A stretch of 64,000 bases of DNA, taken from positions 1 through 64,000 of the forward strand of contig NZ_RJLQ01000022.1 of assembly GCF_003833015.1 (NCBI RefSeq). Direction: 5' to 3'. The DNA comes from Clostridium sp. E02. GTDB taxonomy: Bacteria > Bacillota > Clostridia > Lachnospirales > Lachnospiraceae. The translations under genes and the position numbers were made by a program. Below the pieces are notes generated by a model. The model was not told the DNA's origin, did no database searches, and saw nothing but the letters and a program-made list of their open reading frames with translations. Position 1 is the stretch's first letter. Each line of letters opens with the position of its first letter. Below are positions 27,411-36,852 of this stretch, piece after piece.

Positions 27411-28268
27411 ATGGAGCCAGTATTAAAAATCACGAATCTGCTAAAAAGGTATAATGATTTTAGTTTGTCAAATATTAATTTTGAAATCCGTCAGGGGAGC
27501 ATTGTTGGTTTGGTAGGAGAAAATGGTGCAGGTAAAACAACCTTGCTAAGTCTGATCCTAAATCAAAGACGAAGAGAGGATGGACAAATAGAAATATTCG
27601 GAAAAGACAACATTGAGTATGAGAATGATATAAAACAAAATATTGGATTTTATAATGACGAATCTTTTTTTCATTCTTGCTTTACGGCTAAGAATATAAA
27701 TAGTATTATGAAATCAATTTATAAAAAATGGAATAAAACAAAATATTTAGACTATTTAAAACAATTTAAAGTTCCATTGAATAAAAAAATAAAAGACATG
27801 TCGAAAGGGACGAAGAGCAAATTAATGATTGCAATTTCATTATCCTATTCTCCTTCTTTATTAATATTTGATGAAATAACTTCTGGTTTAGATCCTATTG
27901 TTCGGAATACAATTCTTCAAATCTTAAAAGATTATGTAAAGTCAAATTGTGCTACTGTTTTTTTCTCGACCCATATAACGAGTGACTTAGAGGATATAGC
28001 AGATGAGTTTCTTGTTTTACATGAAGGGAAAATAGCTTTTCGTAAATCAGTAGATGATTTACACAGGAACTATGTTATCTATGAGTGTGATCTACAGAAT
28101 TATAACAGTTTACCTAAAAAAGGAATGGAAAGAATTTTAAAGTTTGATCACAAGTGTGTTTTATTGGTAAAGAGCGATTATGAAAAAAAAGAATTTTTTA
28201 GAGAGAAGAGAGTTCCATTGATTGATGATATTATGCATTTTTATATTGAAGGTGAGGCATGTTTATGA
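27411..28268 (+). CDS. ABC transporter ATP-binding protein
   Basis: This is an exporter-type nucleotide-binding domain with Walker A GENGAGKTT, a degenerate signature (MSKGTKSKL), Walker B LLIFDEITSGLDP and H-loop STHI. The C-terminal extension (about residues 215-285) is typical of the YtrB/BcrA branch. The gene is AT-richer than its neighbours, which may hint at transfer. It overlaps the permease gene by 10 bases. Confidence 0.88.
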   Translation: MEPVLKITNLLKRYNDFSLSNINFEIRQGSIVGLVGENGAGKTTLLSLILNQRRREDGQIEIFGKDNIEYENDIKQNIGFYNDESFFHSCFTAKNINSIMKSIYKKWNKTKYLDYLKQFKVPLNKKIKDMSKGTKSKLMIAISLSYSPSLLIFDEITSGLDPIVRNTILQILKDYVKSNCATVFFSTHITSDLEDIADEFLVLHEGKIAFRKSVDDLHRNYVIYECDLQNYNSLPKKGMERILKFDHKCVLLVKSDYEKKEFFREKRVPLIDDIMHFYIEGEACL

Positions 28269-28882
28269 TTGGATTATTAAAAAAAGATATGTTATTAATC
28301 GTAAAAAGTTTATCTCCCATTTATTTTATTGCAATTATGCCCCCTCTAATGGTATCCTTAAATAATCCTAATTATTCTATCTTTATAATTTTAACAGTAT
28401 TCGATTTTTTAGTTGCGATGCAAATTCAGACCACCATGGAATGGGATGAAAGAACTCACTGGAAAAACACATTAATGTCTATGCCGATTCGTGCGGAAGC
28501 TGCAGCATTCAGTAAATATCTTTTAGCCTTTGTATTGGCATCCTTTGCTGGAGTCGTTCATGGGATCGTGTCCATAATTATTCTAAAAAAATTAAGTGCT
28601 TTTTATATTGTAATGGCCTTTGTTGTCATTATAATTTACAATGCTTTAATCATTCCCGTATCTTTTGCATTTGGTACAAACAAAAGCAAATATTTTTTAA
28701 TCATCTTTGTTACAATCCCCACTTTCCTTGCATATCTATTTAAAAAATTAAATATCAATATAAGTAAATATTTAATGAGTTTCAAAACCGGGAGAATTTA
28801 CATTTTTTCTTTTTGTGTATTAATCGTATTTGTTTGTGTATCAATTGCGGTGTCCATAAAGGCATTAAATAAGAAAGAATAA
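28259..28882 (+). CDS. ABC-2 family transporter permease
   Basis: The product has about six TM helices and the ABC-2 permease (ABC2_membrane_5-like) hallmark MEWDERTHWKNTLMSMPI. It pairs with the overlapping ATPase to form an exporter of unknown substrate. Similar pairs are often controlled by a GntR-type regulator, but none is encoded here. Confidence 0.83.
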   Translation: MFMIGLLKKDMLLIVKSLSPIYFIAIMPPLMVSLNNPNYSIFIILTVFDFLVAMQIQTTMEWDERTHWKNTLMSMPIRAEAAAFSKYLLAFVLASFAGVVHGIVSIIILKKLSAFYIVMAFVVIIIYNALIIPVSFAFGTNKSKYFLIIFVTIPTFLAYLFKKLNINISKYLMSFKTGRIYIFSFCVLIVFVCVSIAVSIKALNKKE

Positions 28883-28996
28883 TATAAAAGTGCATGGTTA
28901 AATTAGCAAGCTGAAAAAGTTCTTCCCTCAAGGTACACTTTCCGTTATAATTAAAAATAGTTATTTAAATAGAAAGAATCAACAAGGAGGAACGAT

Positions 28997-29695
28997 ATGT
29001 TAGGAATCATAGGAGCAATGGACGTTGAAGTTGCTGAAATAAAAAAAACAATGACAGACGTCAATGTAGAAACCATAGCAGCAATGGAGTTTTATAAAGG
29101 ATTGTTAAGAGGAAAGGAAGCAGTCGTGGTTCGTTCCGGTATCGGAAAAGTGAATGCAGCCATTTGCACACAGATTTTGGTGGACCATTATCATGTGAAT
29201 GCTGTGATCAATACAGGAATTGCAGGTTCTCTAAAAAATGAAATCAATATTGCGGACGTGGTTCTGTCCACCGATGTGGTACACCACGATATGGATGCCA
29301 CTGGATTTGGATATCCGGTAGGACAGATTCCACAGATGAAAGAATTCTCCTTCCCGGCAGATGAATCGCTCCGTAATCTGGCATATGAATGCTGTAAAAA
29401 AGTGAATCCTGAGATTGAAGTATTTACAGGAAGAGTGGTATCAGGGGATCAGTTTATTTCCGATCAGGTTAAGAAAGACTGGATTTTTAAAACTTTTCAG
29501 GGCGCTTGTACGGAGATGGAAGGCGCAGCGATTGCACAAACCGCATACTTAAACCACATTCCGTTCCTTATTATTCGAGCTATTTCAGATAAGGCGGATA
29601 ACAGTGCTGGTATGGACTATAGCGAGTTTGAGAAGCTGGCAGTAAAGCATTCGGTGAAGCTAATTCTAGCAATGGCAGAAGGGGATTCATATTAA
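28997..29695 (+). CDS. mtnN: 5'-methylthioadenosine/S-adenosylhomocysteine nucleosidase
   Basis: This enzyme removes adenine from MTA and SAH, feeding methionine salvage and the activated methyl cycle. It starts with the family MLGIIGAMDVEVAEIKK. GSGIG-like RSGIGKVNAA, the FISD of SGDQFISD, MEGAAIAQTA and the catalytic aspartate in RAISDKAD are present. Length is 232. An AAGGAGG precedes the start. Confidence 0.95.
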   Translation: MLGIIGAMDVEVAEIKKTMTDVNVETIAAMEFYKGLLRGKEAVVVRSGIGKVNAAICTQILVDHYHVNAVINTGIAGSLKNEINIADVVLSTDVVHHDMDATGFGYPVGQIPQMKEFSFPADESLRNLAYECCKKVNPEIEVFTGRVVSGDQFISDQVKKDWIFKTFQGACTEMEGAAIAQTAYLNHIPFLIIRAISDKADNSAGMDYSEFEKLAVKHSVKLILAMAEGDSY

Positions 29696-29761
29696 GTTAA
29701 GAATCGAATTGTGTAACCATTTGACGAACGATTCTAGGCTCTCTCATCTTCCCAAAGACGG

Positions 29762-29793
29762 TCCGGGTGTTTATAATAGACCTATCACCCGGA
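29762..29793 (+). promoter_or_regulatory. leader hairpin before the membrane protein gene
   Basis: TCCGGGTG and CACCCGGA form a perfect 8-bp stem enclosing a 16-base AT-rich loop that contains TATAAT. No T-run follows. It could be a 5' leader structure or a promoter region with dyad symmetry. Confidence 0.4.
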
Positions 29794-29822
29794 GATGCCG
29801 GGAAGAAAGGGGAGCTATTATT

Positions 29823-30743
29823 ATGCTGGAATTTTTACAGACAGGCAAAGCATTATACGTGCTGGCAGCTTTTTGCGGCATTGGTGTTATAACCAGATGG
29901 CTGACACGTAACCTCTACAAAAGATTGATAAAAGAATCGGACAACTTAACACTTACCAAAAACAAAAACCTTCGGTCGTTTAAACAGAAGACGGAGAATA
30001 CTTATCAGATCAATCAGGGGATTCCCAAGGTAAAGCCTTATTTGGAAAGGCAGATGTATGATTTTAAATATATGGGAGTTACGCTTCACGGCTGGAATTT
30101 ATTCTCCAGTCAAATGACACTGTGGTGTTTTTTAGGAGGAGGTGCGGCGGCCTTTGGGGCATATTGGTACCGGACGGATCCTTATTATATCGTATTATAT
30201 GGTTCCGTAGGTATAATGGCAGGACTTTTCACCATATTGGTAGAACATGGGACAGGTGTAGCAGAAAAAAGGCAGCAGTTGTTTGCCGCACTTGACAACT
30301 ATTTGGAAAATACGTTGATTTACCGGCTTGATCAGGAGAGAAAAGATTCTCATTTGATACGAGGTCCTCGTTTGGAGCCTCGGGAAAATATCCGGACCCT
30401 TTATTCTTCGAATTCCAGAAATGATACGGAGCATGAAACAAATGCCGATAAAAAGGCGGAACGTAGAAATGGAAGACTGAGAGCCAAAAATCGGTCACAA
30501 CAATCTGTGATGGAGGAGTATAAGGAAGAACCAGAGCAAGTACCTATCCACAATGAAGTGGAGGAAATCCCAGAAAAGAAACGTTCCATTCGGGATACTG
30601 ATTATCTAAAACATAGTCTAGAACAAATTGCAGTAAGTCGTGAAAAAGGGAGGGAAAACCGTCAGGGAGAAGATTGGCTTAAGGAATTAAATCCGGATGA
30701 ATTAAAGCTTATTGGAGAAATTCTACAAGAATATTTGACGTAA
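29823..30743 (+). CDS. hypothetical membrane protein with charged C-terminal tail
   Basis: I do not recognise a named family. From the start chosen here (MLEFLQTGKALY, after AAAGGGGAG) the product has about 306 residues. Three hydrophobic segments (about 9-25, 92-112 and 117-137) are followed by a long Arg/Glu/Lys-rich soluble part. A 38-residue N-terminal extension in frame reads like leader DNA, including the hairpin, and is rejected. The tail contains NPDELKLIGEILQEYL, a probable amphipathic helix. It lies between mtnN and pgi. Confidence 0.62.
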   Translation: MLEFLQTGKALYVLAAFCGIGVITRWLTRNLYKRLIKESDNLTLTKNKNLRSFKQKTENTYQINQGIPKVKPYLERQMYDFKYMGVTLHGWNLFSSQMTLWCFLGGGAAAFGAYWYRTDPYYIVLYGSVGIMAGLFTILVEHGTGVAEKRQQLFAALDNYLENTLIYRLDQERKDSHLIRGPRLEPRENIRTLYSSNSRNDTEHETNADKKAERRNGRLRAKNRSQQSVMEEYKEEPEQVPIHNEVEEIPEKKRSIRDTDYLKHSLEQIAVSREKGRENRQGEDWLKELNPDELKLIGEILQEYLT

Positions 30744-30851
30744 GCGTTTGGATAGAATCAGAAAATAAAGTCGCATTTCAATGCGTTCTATGATATAATT
30801 TTCCTAAACAGGCAGAGAAGAACCTGAAAAAGGAAAAGGAGAATATGGGCA

Positions 30852-32201
30852 ATGGGTAATTTAGTTTTTGATGATTCCAGGGTAACAGACTTTGTATCAG
30901 CAGAAGAGATGGATCATATGAAATCCACTGTGATGTGCGCCAAAGAAGTGTTGGAGAATAAATCTGGCGCAGGGAATGAGTTCCTTGGATGGATTGATCT
31001 TCCGGTGGATTATGAGAAAGAAGAGTTCCGGAGAATCAAGCTGGCAGCAGAGAAGATTCAAAAAGATTCAGAGGTATTGCTCGTTGTGGGAATTGGAGGT
31101 TCTTATCTTGGTGCAAGAGCAGCGATCGAATTTTTAACCCACAGCTTTTATAATGAATTACCAAAAGGGAAACGCAAAACTCCGGAGATTTACTTTGTTG
31201 GAAACAGCATTAGCAGCAAATACATCAGTGATCTAAAAGATGTGCTGGCTGGGAAAGATTTCTCCGTTAATATTATATCCAAATCCGGTACCACCACAGA
31301 ACCGGCAATTGCTTTCCGTGTATTTAAGGACATGCTGGTAGAAAAGTATGGTCGGGATGAAGCAAATAAAAGAATTTATGCCACTACGGATCGGGCCAAA
31401 GGAGCGCTTAAAAACCTGGCGGATCAGGAAGGATACGAGTCCTTTGTGGTTCCAGATGACGTAGGCGGACGTTTTTCCGTGCTTACAGCCGTTGGTTTAC
31501 TTCCAATTGCAGTATCCGGTGCTGATATTGATCAATTGATGTCTGGTGCAGCAGCGGCCAGAGAGGAAGCACAGAACGCACCTTATGAGACAAACGGTGC
31601 ACTGCGTTACGCGGCGGTTCGCAATATCCTTTTAAGAAAAGGCAAGACAGTTGAGATGGTGGCAAATTATGAGCCGAGCCTTCACTATGTCTCAGAGTGG
31701 TGGAAGCAGCTCTTTGGAGAGAGTGAAGGAAAAGATCAGAGAGGAATCTTACCGGCTGCCGTAGATTTGACTACAGATCTCCACTCCATGGGACAGTATA
31801 TTCAGGATGGTGCAAGAATTATGTTTGAAACCGTATTGAATTTAGAAGAGTCTTCTGCAGAGATTCTTTTAAAAGAAGAGAAAGAGGATACGGATGGAAT
31901 GAATTATCTGGCTGGCAAAAGTGTTGATTTCGTAAACAAGAATGCCATGAACGGAACCATTCTAGCCCATACAGATGGGAATGTCCCCAATCTTATGGTT
32001 AAGATTCCAAAGCAAGACGAGTTCAGCTTAGGTCAGCTGTTTTATTTCTTTGAATACGCATGTGGAATCAGCGGTTATATTCTGGGAGTAAACCCCTTTA
32101 ATCAGCCGGGGGTAGAAAGTTATAAGAAGAATATGTTTGCTCTTCTTGGAAAACCTGGATATGAGAAGGAAAGAGAAGTGCTTTTAGAACGATTAAAGTA
32201 A
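30852..32201 (+). CDS. pgi: glucose-6-phosphate isomerase
   Basis: This is the glycolytic isomerase. [16 protein letters not shown], the phosphate site [30 protein letters not shown] and the C-terminal [12 protein letters not shown] are present. The 449 residues match the short Firmicutes type. An AAGGAG site precedes the ATG, and a terminator follows. Confidence 0.96.
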   Translation: MGNLVFDDSRVTDFVSAEEMDHMKSTVMCAKEVLENKSGAGNEFLGWIDLPVDYEKEEFRRIKLAAEKIQKDSEVLLVVGIGGSYLGARAAIEFLTHSFYNELPKGKRKTPEIYFVGNSISSKYISDLKDVLAGKDFSVNIISKSGTTTEPAIAFRVFKDMLVEKYGRDEANKRIYATTDRAKGALKNLADQEGYESFVVPDDVGGRFSVLTAVGLLPIAVSGADIDQLMSGAAAAREEAQNAPYETNGALRYAAVRNILLRKGKTVEMVANYEPSLHYVSEWWKQLFGESEGKDQRGILPAAVDLTTDLHSMGQYIQDGARIMFETVLNLEESSAEILLKEEKEDTDGMNYLAGKSVDFVNKNAMNGTILAHTDGNVPNLMVKIPKQDEFSLGQLFYFFEYACGISGYILGVNPFNQPGVESYKKNMFALLGKPGYEKEREVLLERLK

Positions 32202-32216
32202 AATCATGCATGATAC

Positions 32217-32267
32217 CGGTGTTCTGGTACAAACTAGTGAATAGTCTGTACTGGGATGCCGTTTTTT
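32217..32267 (+). terminator. Rho-independent terminator of pgi
   Basis: CGGTGTTCTGGTACA pairs with TGTACTGGGATGCCG using several G-U pairs, and six T follow. Confidence 0.82.
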
Positions 32268-32385
32268 AATGGAATGGTGATGGTGCTTGTTTATATCATT
32301 AATGTTAAGAAAATTGTAATTTTTTATAATTTACTATCTATAGTATACTCTAATGTGTAACTGTAAATGTGTGAAGGAGGATATT

Positions 32386-33153
32386 ATGAAAAAGTATATT
32401 ATGATTTTAATGGCAGTGGTTACGGCTTTGTCTGTCACGGCATGCAAAGGACCAAAAGATCCAAAGTTGATTTATGACGATGCCTTGAAAAAAACATCGG
32501 AACTTTCTGATATTGAAGCAGATTCTCTTACAAATCTTACCATGTCTCAGGGAGAGGAAAAATCAGAGATTAAGATGGATTTGAAGTTGAAGATGACAGA
32601 TGTAAATTCGGATGCGATGAAGTATTTAGCAGAGGGAACAACTTCCGTCATGGGACAGGATTTAGCCATTAGCATGTATTATGAGAATGGTTATTATTAT
32701 ACGGATACCATGGGACAGAAGATAAAGTATGCTATGGATATTGAGGAGTTGATGAAAAAGGTCAGACAATCCGTAGATGGTGGGAATATGGATTCTTCCT
32801 ACATGTCGGACTTAAGTAATAAAAAAGATGGGGATAATTACGTATTTACCTATACGTTAGATGGAGATAAATTAAGCACATATGTGAACAACCTTATTTC
32901 ACAACTTGGAACTGAAGTTGAGGGTATTTCTTATGATATTAAAGATGCCAGCGGGGAAGCGACCATTAATAAGGAGGGGTATTTTTCTAAGCAGAAGATG
33001 AAAATGACCATGGATATGACGGTGCAGGGAGAAACAATTTCCATGATAATTGATTCCGATATTAATTATGTAAATCCAGGTCAATCTCTGGAAATTACCG
33101 CTCCGAACCTTGATGGGTATACCGAGATTGATATGAATGCTGTAGGCCAGTAA
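32386..33153 (+). CDS. putative lipoprotein of unknown function
   Basis: The signal peptide ends in a lipobox (LSVTAC) with cysteine 20. The mature part is beta-rich and Lys/Asp/Met-rich, with the pattern of extracytoplasmic LppX/LolA-like lipoproteins (alternating strands such as SEIKMDLKLKMTDV and YYENGYYYTDT). This similarity is by pattern only. Start: the ATG of MKKYIMI follows a strong GAAGGAGG. The upstream in-frame ATG would put a cysteine-rich stretch before the signal peptide and is unlikely. Confidence 0.76.
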   Translation: MKKYIMILMAVVTALSVTACKGPKDPKLIYDDALKKTSELSDIEADSLTNLTMSQGEEKSEIKMDLKLKMTDVNSDAMKYLAEGTTSVMGQDLAISMYYENGYYYTDTMGQKIKYAMDIEELMKKVRQSVDGGNMDSSYMSDLSNKKDGDNYVFTYTLDGDKLSTYVNNLISQLGTEVEGISYDIKDASGEATINKEGYFSKQKMKMTMDMTVQGETISMIIDSDINYVNPGQSLEITAPNLDGYTEIDMNAVGQ

Positions 33154-33174
33154 GGAGAGACGTTTTTCATTATA

Positions 33175-33217
33175 AGAAAGACCGGTCTTAACGTTCTGTT
33201 AAAGGCTGGTCTTTCTT
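33175..33217. terminator. bidirectional terminator
   Basis: AGAAAGACC pairs with GGTCTTTCT, extended inward by imperfect pairing around GTTCT. It lies between convergent genes and has T- and A-rich flanks on both sides. Confidence 0.8.
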
Positions 33218-33222
33218 TCAAT

Positions 33223-33489
33223 CTATTCTTCAATTACCTGAATCTCAAGAAAATCAAATTCCATTGACTCAATAAAATTATCCTGGTAAAAGCGTGCTTT
33301 GTCATGTCTTTTAAATTCTTTGATTGTGGCATCAAGCCAGATAGGCTTGCCAAGATCAAACTGATAGCAGATATCCTCTAAGGATTGAAAAACCATACTG
33401 GTTCTTGAAAGACTGTAATCGGAGATACAAATTACAGTATCTTTAAGGATTCGGTTGTCTTTTATTATTTTTGCCCACATACGAAACAT
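33223..33489 (-). CDS. small hypothetical protein (88 aa)
   Basis: Not assigned to a family I know. It is soluble, rich in aromatic and charged residues, with the distinctive LGKPIWLDATIKEFKRHDKARFYQDNF. No signal or membrane segment is present. An AGAAGGGAA site lies upstream of the ATG, and a terminator follows, so the gene is probably real. Confidence 0.68.
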   Translation of the reverse strand: MFRMWAKIIKDNRILKDTVICISDYSLSRTSMVFQSLEDICYQFDLGKPIWLDATIKEFKRHDKARFYQDNFIESMEFDFLEIQVIEE

Positions 33490-33654
33490 AATTGATTTCC
33501 CTTCTGAAGTAATCGGATATCATATAGTTGCCTAATGGAACGATTATAGCATTATCTTTAGGAAATTGGCAAGGATGAAAATGCGATGAGATTGTAAAAC
33601 AGAAAAAGTTATGGTAAAATTATCCTAGGAAAAACCGAAGGAGGAAGACAAAAG

Positions 33655-34746
33655 ATGACACAGCCTATAACGGATCAGGTTGGTTTTCTTGGAGAGGCCT
33701 GCAGGGCAGTTCAGGAATTATCGGTTAGCAGGAGTTTGTTGGAAAAGTTTCGTCTGGAAGAAAAGAGTCTTTCAAAAGAACTAGAAACAGAAAGAAAGGC
33801 TGTGACCGATGCCATTAGCCTTACGGTAAAGAAACGAATGGAAGAGATCAGTGAAACGTATGACAGGGAGATTGCCAAGGAACAAGAACACCTAAAGAGG
33901 GTAAGGGCTCAGCGGGAAAAAGCAAAAAATCAAGGAATAAAAGAGCGAATTCAGGAGGAAACATCAGAACTGAAAAGTAAAAATAAGGACCTGCTTTTGG
34001 AGATGAAGAATTTTTTTAAACAGGAACAAGTGCCTGTTTTCTGCCGCTCTAATTGGTTTTATTCGCTTTATTTACCAAAAGGGTTTGGAGAATTTACGAC
34101 CTTATTTGTGACTTTAATGCTTTGCTTTTTAGTAATTCCTTATGGGGTCTATTATCTGATTCCGAAACCTACGGTTTTGCACCTGGTCATGATTTATTTT
34201 GCTGCTATCTTATTTTTTGGTGGTATTTATATTTTGATTAACAATAAAACAAAGGTGAAACATCAAAGGGCATTGACAAAAGGGCGTATGATAAAAAATC
34301 AGGTGAAGGATAATAAGCGAATGATTCGCTTGATTGTTCGGTCCATTCGAAAGGATCGGAACGAAACTTTTTATAATTTGGAAAAGTATGATGATGAGAT
34401 TGCTCAGGTTGAACATGACCTTGCTGATATAGGGGATCATAAGATGGAAGCATTAAATACATTTGACAAGGTAACCCGCACCATCATCTCAGATGAGATT
34501 GCAGATGCAAAGAAGGAAAAGATTATGCAGCTTGAGAACGAGTATGAGACTGCAGTGGAGAATAATAAGGAAGCACAAATCAGGGTAAAGGAACAGACTC
34601 TTTTTATCAATGATAACTACGCATCCTATATTGGGAAAGAATTTATGACTCCGGAAATTTTAGATAAGCTGGCGGATATTATACGAATGGGAAAAGCGGA
34701 AACAATTAGTCAAGCCAAAAATTTTTATAATAATCTGAGCGAATAA
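33655..34746 (+). CDS. coiled-coil membrane protein of unknown function
   Basis: The N-terminal half (about residues 15-130) is a long Lys/Glu/Arg-rich coiled coil. Two closely spaced TM helices follow (about 145-170 and 178-198), then another coiled coil (about 200-335). This hairpin-in-membrane layout puts both coils in the cytoplasm. I do not recognise a named family. A GAAGGAGGA site precedes the ATG, and a strong terminator follows, so it is monocistronic. Confidence 0.7.
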   Translation: MTQPITDQVGFLGEACRAVQELSVSRSLLEKFRLEEKSLSKELETERKAVTDAISLTVKKRMEEISETYDREIAKEQEHLKRVRAQREKAKNQGIKERIQEETSELKSKNKDLLLEMKNFFKQEQVPVFCRSNWFYSLYLPKGFGEFTTLFVTLMLCFLVIPYGVYYLIPKPTVLHLVMIYFAAILFFGGIYILINNKTKVKHQRALTKGRMIKNQVKDNKRMIRLIVRSIRKDRNETFYNLEKYDDEIAQVEHDLADIGDHKMEALNTFDKVTRTIISDEIADAKKEKIMQLENEYETAVENNKEAQIRVKEQTLFINDNYASYIGKEFMTPEILDKLADIIRMGKAETISQAKNFYNNLSE

Positions 34747-34754
34747 TTAGAAAG

Positions 34755-34794
34755 TGCAGGAAGCGGGCATGCAATGCCCACTTCCTGCATTTTC
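34755..34794 (+). terminator. Rho-independent terminator after the coiled-coil gene
   Basis: TGCAGGAAG pairs with CTTCCTGCA, with an inner GGGCAT/ATGCCC stem, followed by TTTTC. Confidence 0.9.
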
Positions 34795-34895
34795 TTGTTT
34801 GAGTGATAGAATTTTAAGGACGATGTGGTGAATAATTCCATAAATGCCGGCTTATAATAGAACAGAGAAAATAAGGACAGCAAGGGCAGGATATT

Positions 34896-35495
34896 ATGAA
34901 ATTATGGGAAAAAATTTCGATCCGGGGAAACCGGGACGTTTTTTATTATGATACCAAGCAATCCTTTCAGGAAGAAGAGTTTGCTACAAGATTATACGAA
35001 ATGATTGGGTTAGAGGGAAGAAATGGAAAAACAGCAGGCGTACTTTTTTTATGCATTGGAACGGACCGTTCCACAGGAGACAGCCTTGGCCCCTTGATTG
35101 GGTACAAATTAAATGAGGAAGGATTGGAACATTTGGAGGTGATTGGAACCTTGGAACGTCCGGTCCATGCAATGAATTTAGAGACTTATCAAACGATATT
35201 AAAAATCAGATACCCGAATTATGTGGTAGTCGCTGTGGATGCTTCTGTGGGGAATATGGAGCACATCGGATACGTGACATTAGGAAGGGGGGCATTAAAA
35301 CCAGGACTTGGTGTAAGCAAAGAATTGCGTGCGGTAGGGGATATTTTTATTACCGGAATTGTTGGTAGTTTGAGTAATTATGATCCGCTTATGCTTCAGA
35401 GCATTCGGCTGTCAATTGTTATGAGAATGGCAGACTGCATTAGCCGCAGTATTTGTCTTGTCGAAAAGTTATGGGATAACTCGTACTTTCTTTGA
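34896..35495 (+). CDS. yyaC: spore protease YyaC (GPR-like, DUF1256)
   Basis: This is a DUF1256 protein related to the germination protease GPR. The core CIGTDRSTGDSLGPLIGYKL and VVAVDASVGNMEHIGYVTLGRGALKPGLGVSKELRAVGD (split) are diagnostic. Made in the mother cell or forespore of sporulating Firmicutes, its exact substrate is unknown. Length is 199. A GGGCAGGA precedes the ATG; the site is modest. Confidence 0.9.
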   Translation: MKLWEKISIRGNRDVFYYDTKQSFQEEEFATRLYEMIGLEGRNGKTAGVLFLCIGTDRSTGDSLGPLIGYKLNEEGLEHLEVIGTLERPVHAMNLETYQTILKIRYPNYVVVAVDASVGNMEHIGYVTLGRGALKPGLGVSKELRAVGDIFITGIVGSLSNYDPLMLQSIRLSIVMRMADCISRSICLVEKLWDNSYFL

Positions 35496-35557
35496 CACGA
35501 TTTGCAATTTTGGTATGCTATGATTCATTGGATTAATAAGAATAGCGGGGTGAGCCA

Positions 35558-36781
35558 ATGGGTGAATTATACGATCCCTATCCGAAACTGCCGAAAAATA
35601 TTCGACAGATTGGGGAACGGGATCAGATTGTAAAACTGTACGTGGAAGATTATGTAAATACGTATCTAAAACATCTGTATCCTTCGGGTGGACAACAGCT
35701 TCGTGTTGGTCTTTTGTTAGGTAATATCGAGATAAACGATGGAACGCCATATATTTTCATTGACGGAGCTTTGGAGATGGAGGAGGTAACAGAACCAGGA
35801 AAACGAGTGACATTTACTGAAGTCTCTTGGAAGAGAGCCTCTCAGAATATGGACCATAATTTTCCGAAGCGTTCTATCCAGGGTTGGTTTTTATGTGGCC
35901 GTCCTGGGGAGGATCTAAGTCCTCTTAATTACTGGAAACAGCATATTCAGTATTTTGGAGGACCCAACAAGCTGATGTATTTAAGCAATGGGACTGATGG
36001 GGATGAGGCGATTTACGTAACCTCAGAGGATGGATTTTATAAGCTCTTGGGCTATAGCATTTATTATGAACGAAATCAGATGATGCAGGACTACATGGTT
36101 CAGAGAAAAGATATAAAACGTATCGAAACCGATACAAATGATAAGGTAATTGAAGAATTCCGCAAGCGGATGGACGATCATAAGGAAGAAGCGACGGACA
36201 GGCATCAGACCACCGGGCTTCTCCGTGGCATGTGTATGGCCATGTCAATCGTCATATTAGCTGGCGGAATTGTTATGTTTAACAATTATGAAAAAATGAG
36301 GGATATGGAGAGTGTGATTGTTTCAGCCATTCCGGCAAAAGCAGAAAAAATCCTGATCGGACAAAAGAAAGAAAAACAAGATAGCAAGGAAAAAACAGGG
36401 GTGCTAATTGAGGAAGCAGAGGGTGAGGTTTCTCCTACCACTGCGGTAAATAAAGAGACAATGTCTGAAACCATTTCACAAGGAGATAATACAATTCAAT
36501 CGGAAACAGAGGTACCGGATGTGAATGCGAACGCCTCCGATATCACCGAGGCAGCAAAGTCTGAGGATCCGGCAACTGAATCCCCGCAAGAGACGGTTAA
36601 AGAAACGGAAGCCGCGGCAGTGGGCAATCAGAAGGTTTATGTTGTTGAGGAAGGTGAGACGTTGTTTGGTATTTGTATAAAAGAATATCAGAATGCAAAT
36701 ATGTTAAAGGAAATATGTGAACTTAATGATTTGGAAGATGAAAATAAAATTGTTGCAGGTCAAAAATTAATTCTTCCATAG
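35558..36781 (+). CDS. LysM-domain membrane protein with MPN/JAMM-like N-terminus
   Basis: Residues about 1-190 form a cytoplasmic domain. A single TM helix (about 229-247) follows, then a Glu/Thr/Ser-rich extracellular linker, and a LysM domain at the C-terminus (about 357-406, VYVVEEGETLFGICIKEY to KIVAGQKLILP) that would bind peptidoglycan. The N-terminal domain has GLLLGNIEI and, near residue 109, GWFLCGRPGEDLSP, which aligns by eye with the GW-HxHP-S element of MPN/JAMM proteases but lacks the metal-binding histidines. Enzymatic activity is therefore not expected. Type II topology, with no signal peptide. Confidence 0.78.
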   Translation: MGELYDPYPKLPKNIRQIGERDQIVKLYVEDYVNTYLKHLYPSGGQQLRVGLLLGNIEINDGTPYIFIDGALEMEEVTEPGKRVTFTEVSWKRASQNMDHNFPKRSIQGWFLCGRPGEDLSPLNYWKQHIQYFGGPNKLMYLSNGTDGDEAIYVTSEDGFYKLLGYSIYYERNQMMQDYMVQRKDIKRIETDTNDKVIEEFRKRMDDHKEEATDRHQTTGLLRGMCMAMSIVILAGGIVMFNNYEKMRDMESVIVSAIPAKAEKILIGQKKEKQDSKEKTGVLIEEAEGEVSPTTAVNKETMSETISQGDNTIQSETEVPDVNANASDITEAAKSEDPATESPQETVKETEAAAVGNQKVYVVEEGETLFGICIKEYQNANMLKEICELNDLEDENKIVAGQKLILP

Positions 36782-36852
36782 AAAAAAAGAATGCGTTTTT
36801 TCTCATTTTGAGGTATACTATCAATATATGGGCAATTTTGGGAGAAAACTGC

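Noticed and set aside
27411-28882. ABC-2 exporter as the missing LanFEG immunity system
   Set aside because: It is 24 kb from the cluster, has a single permease rather than the E and G pair, and nothing links it to the lantibiotic.
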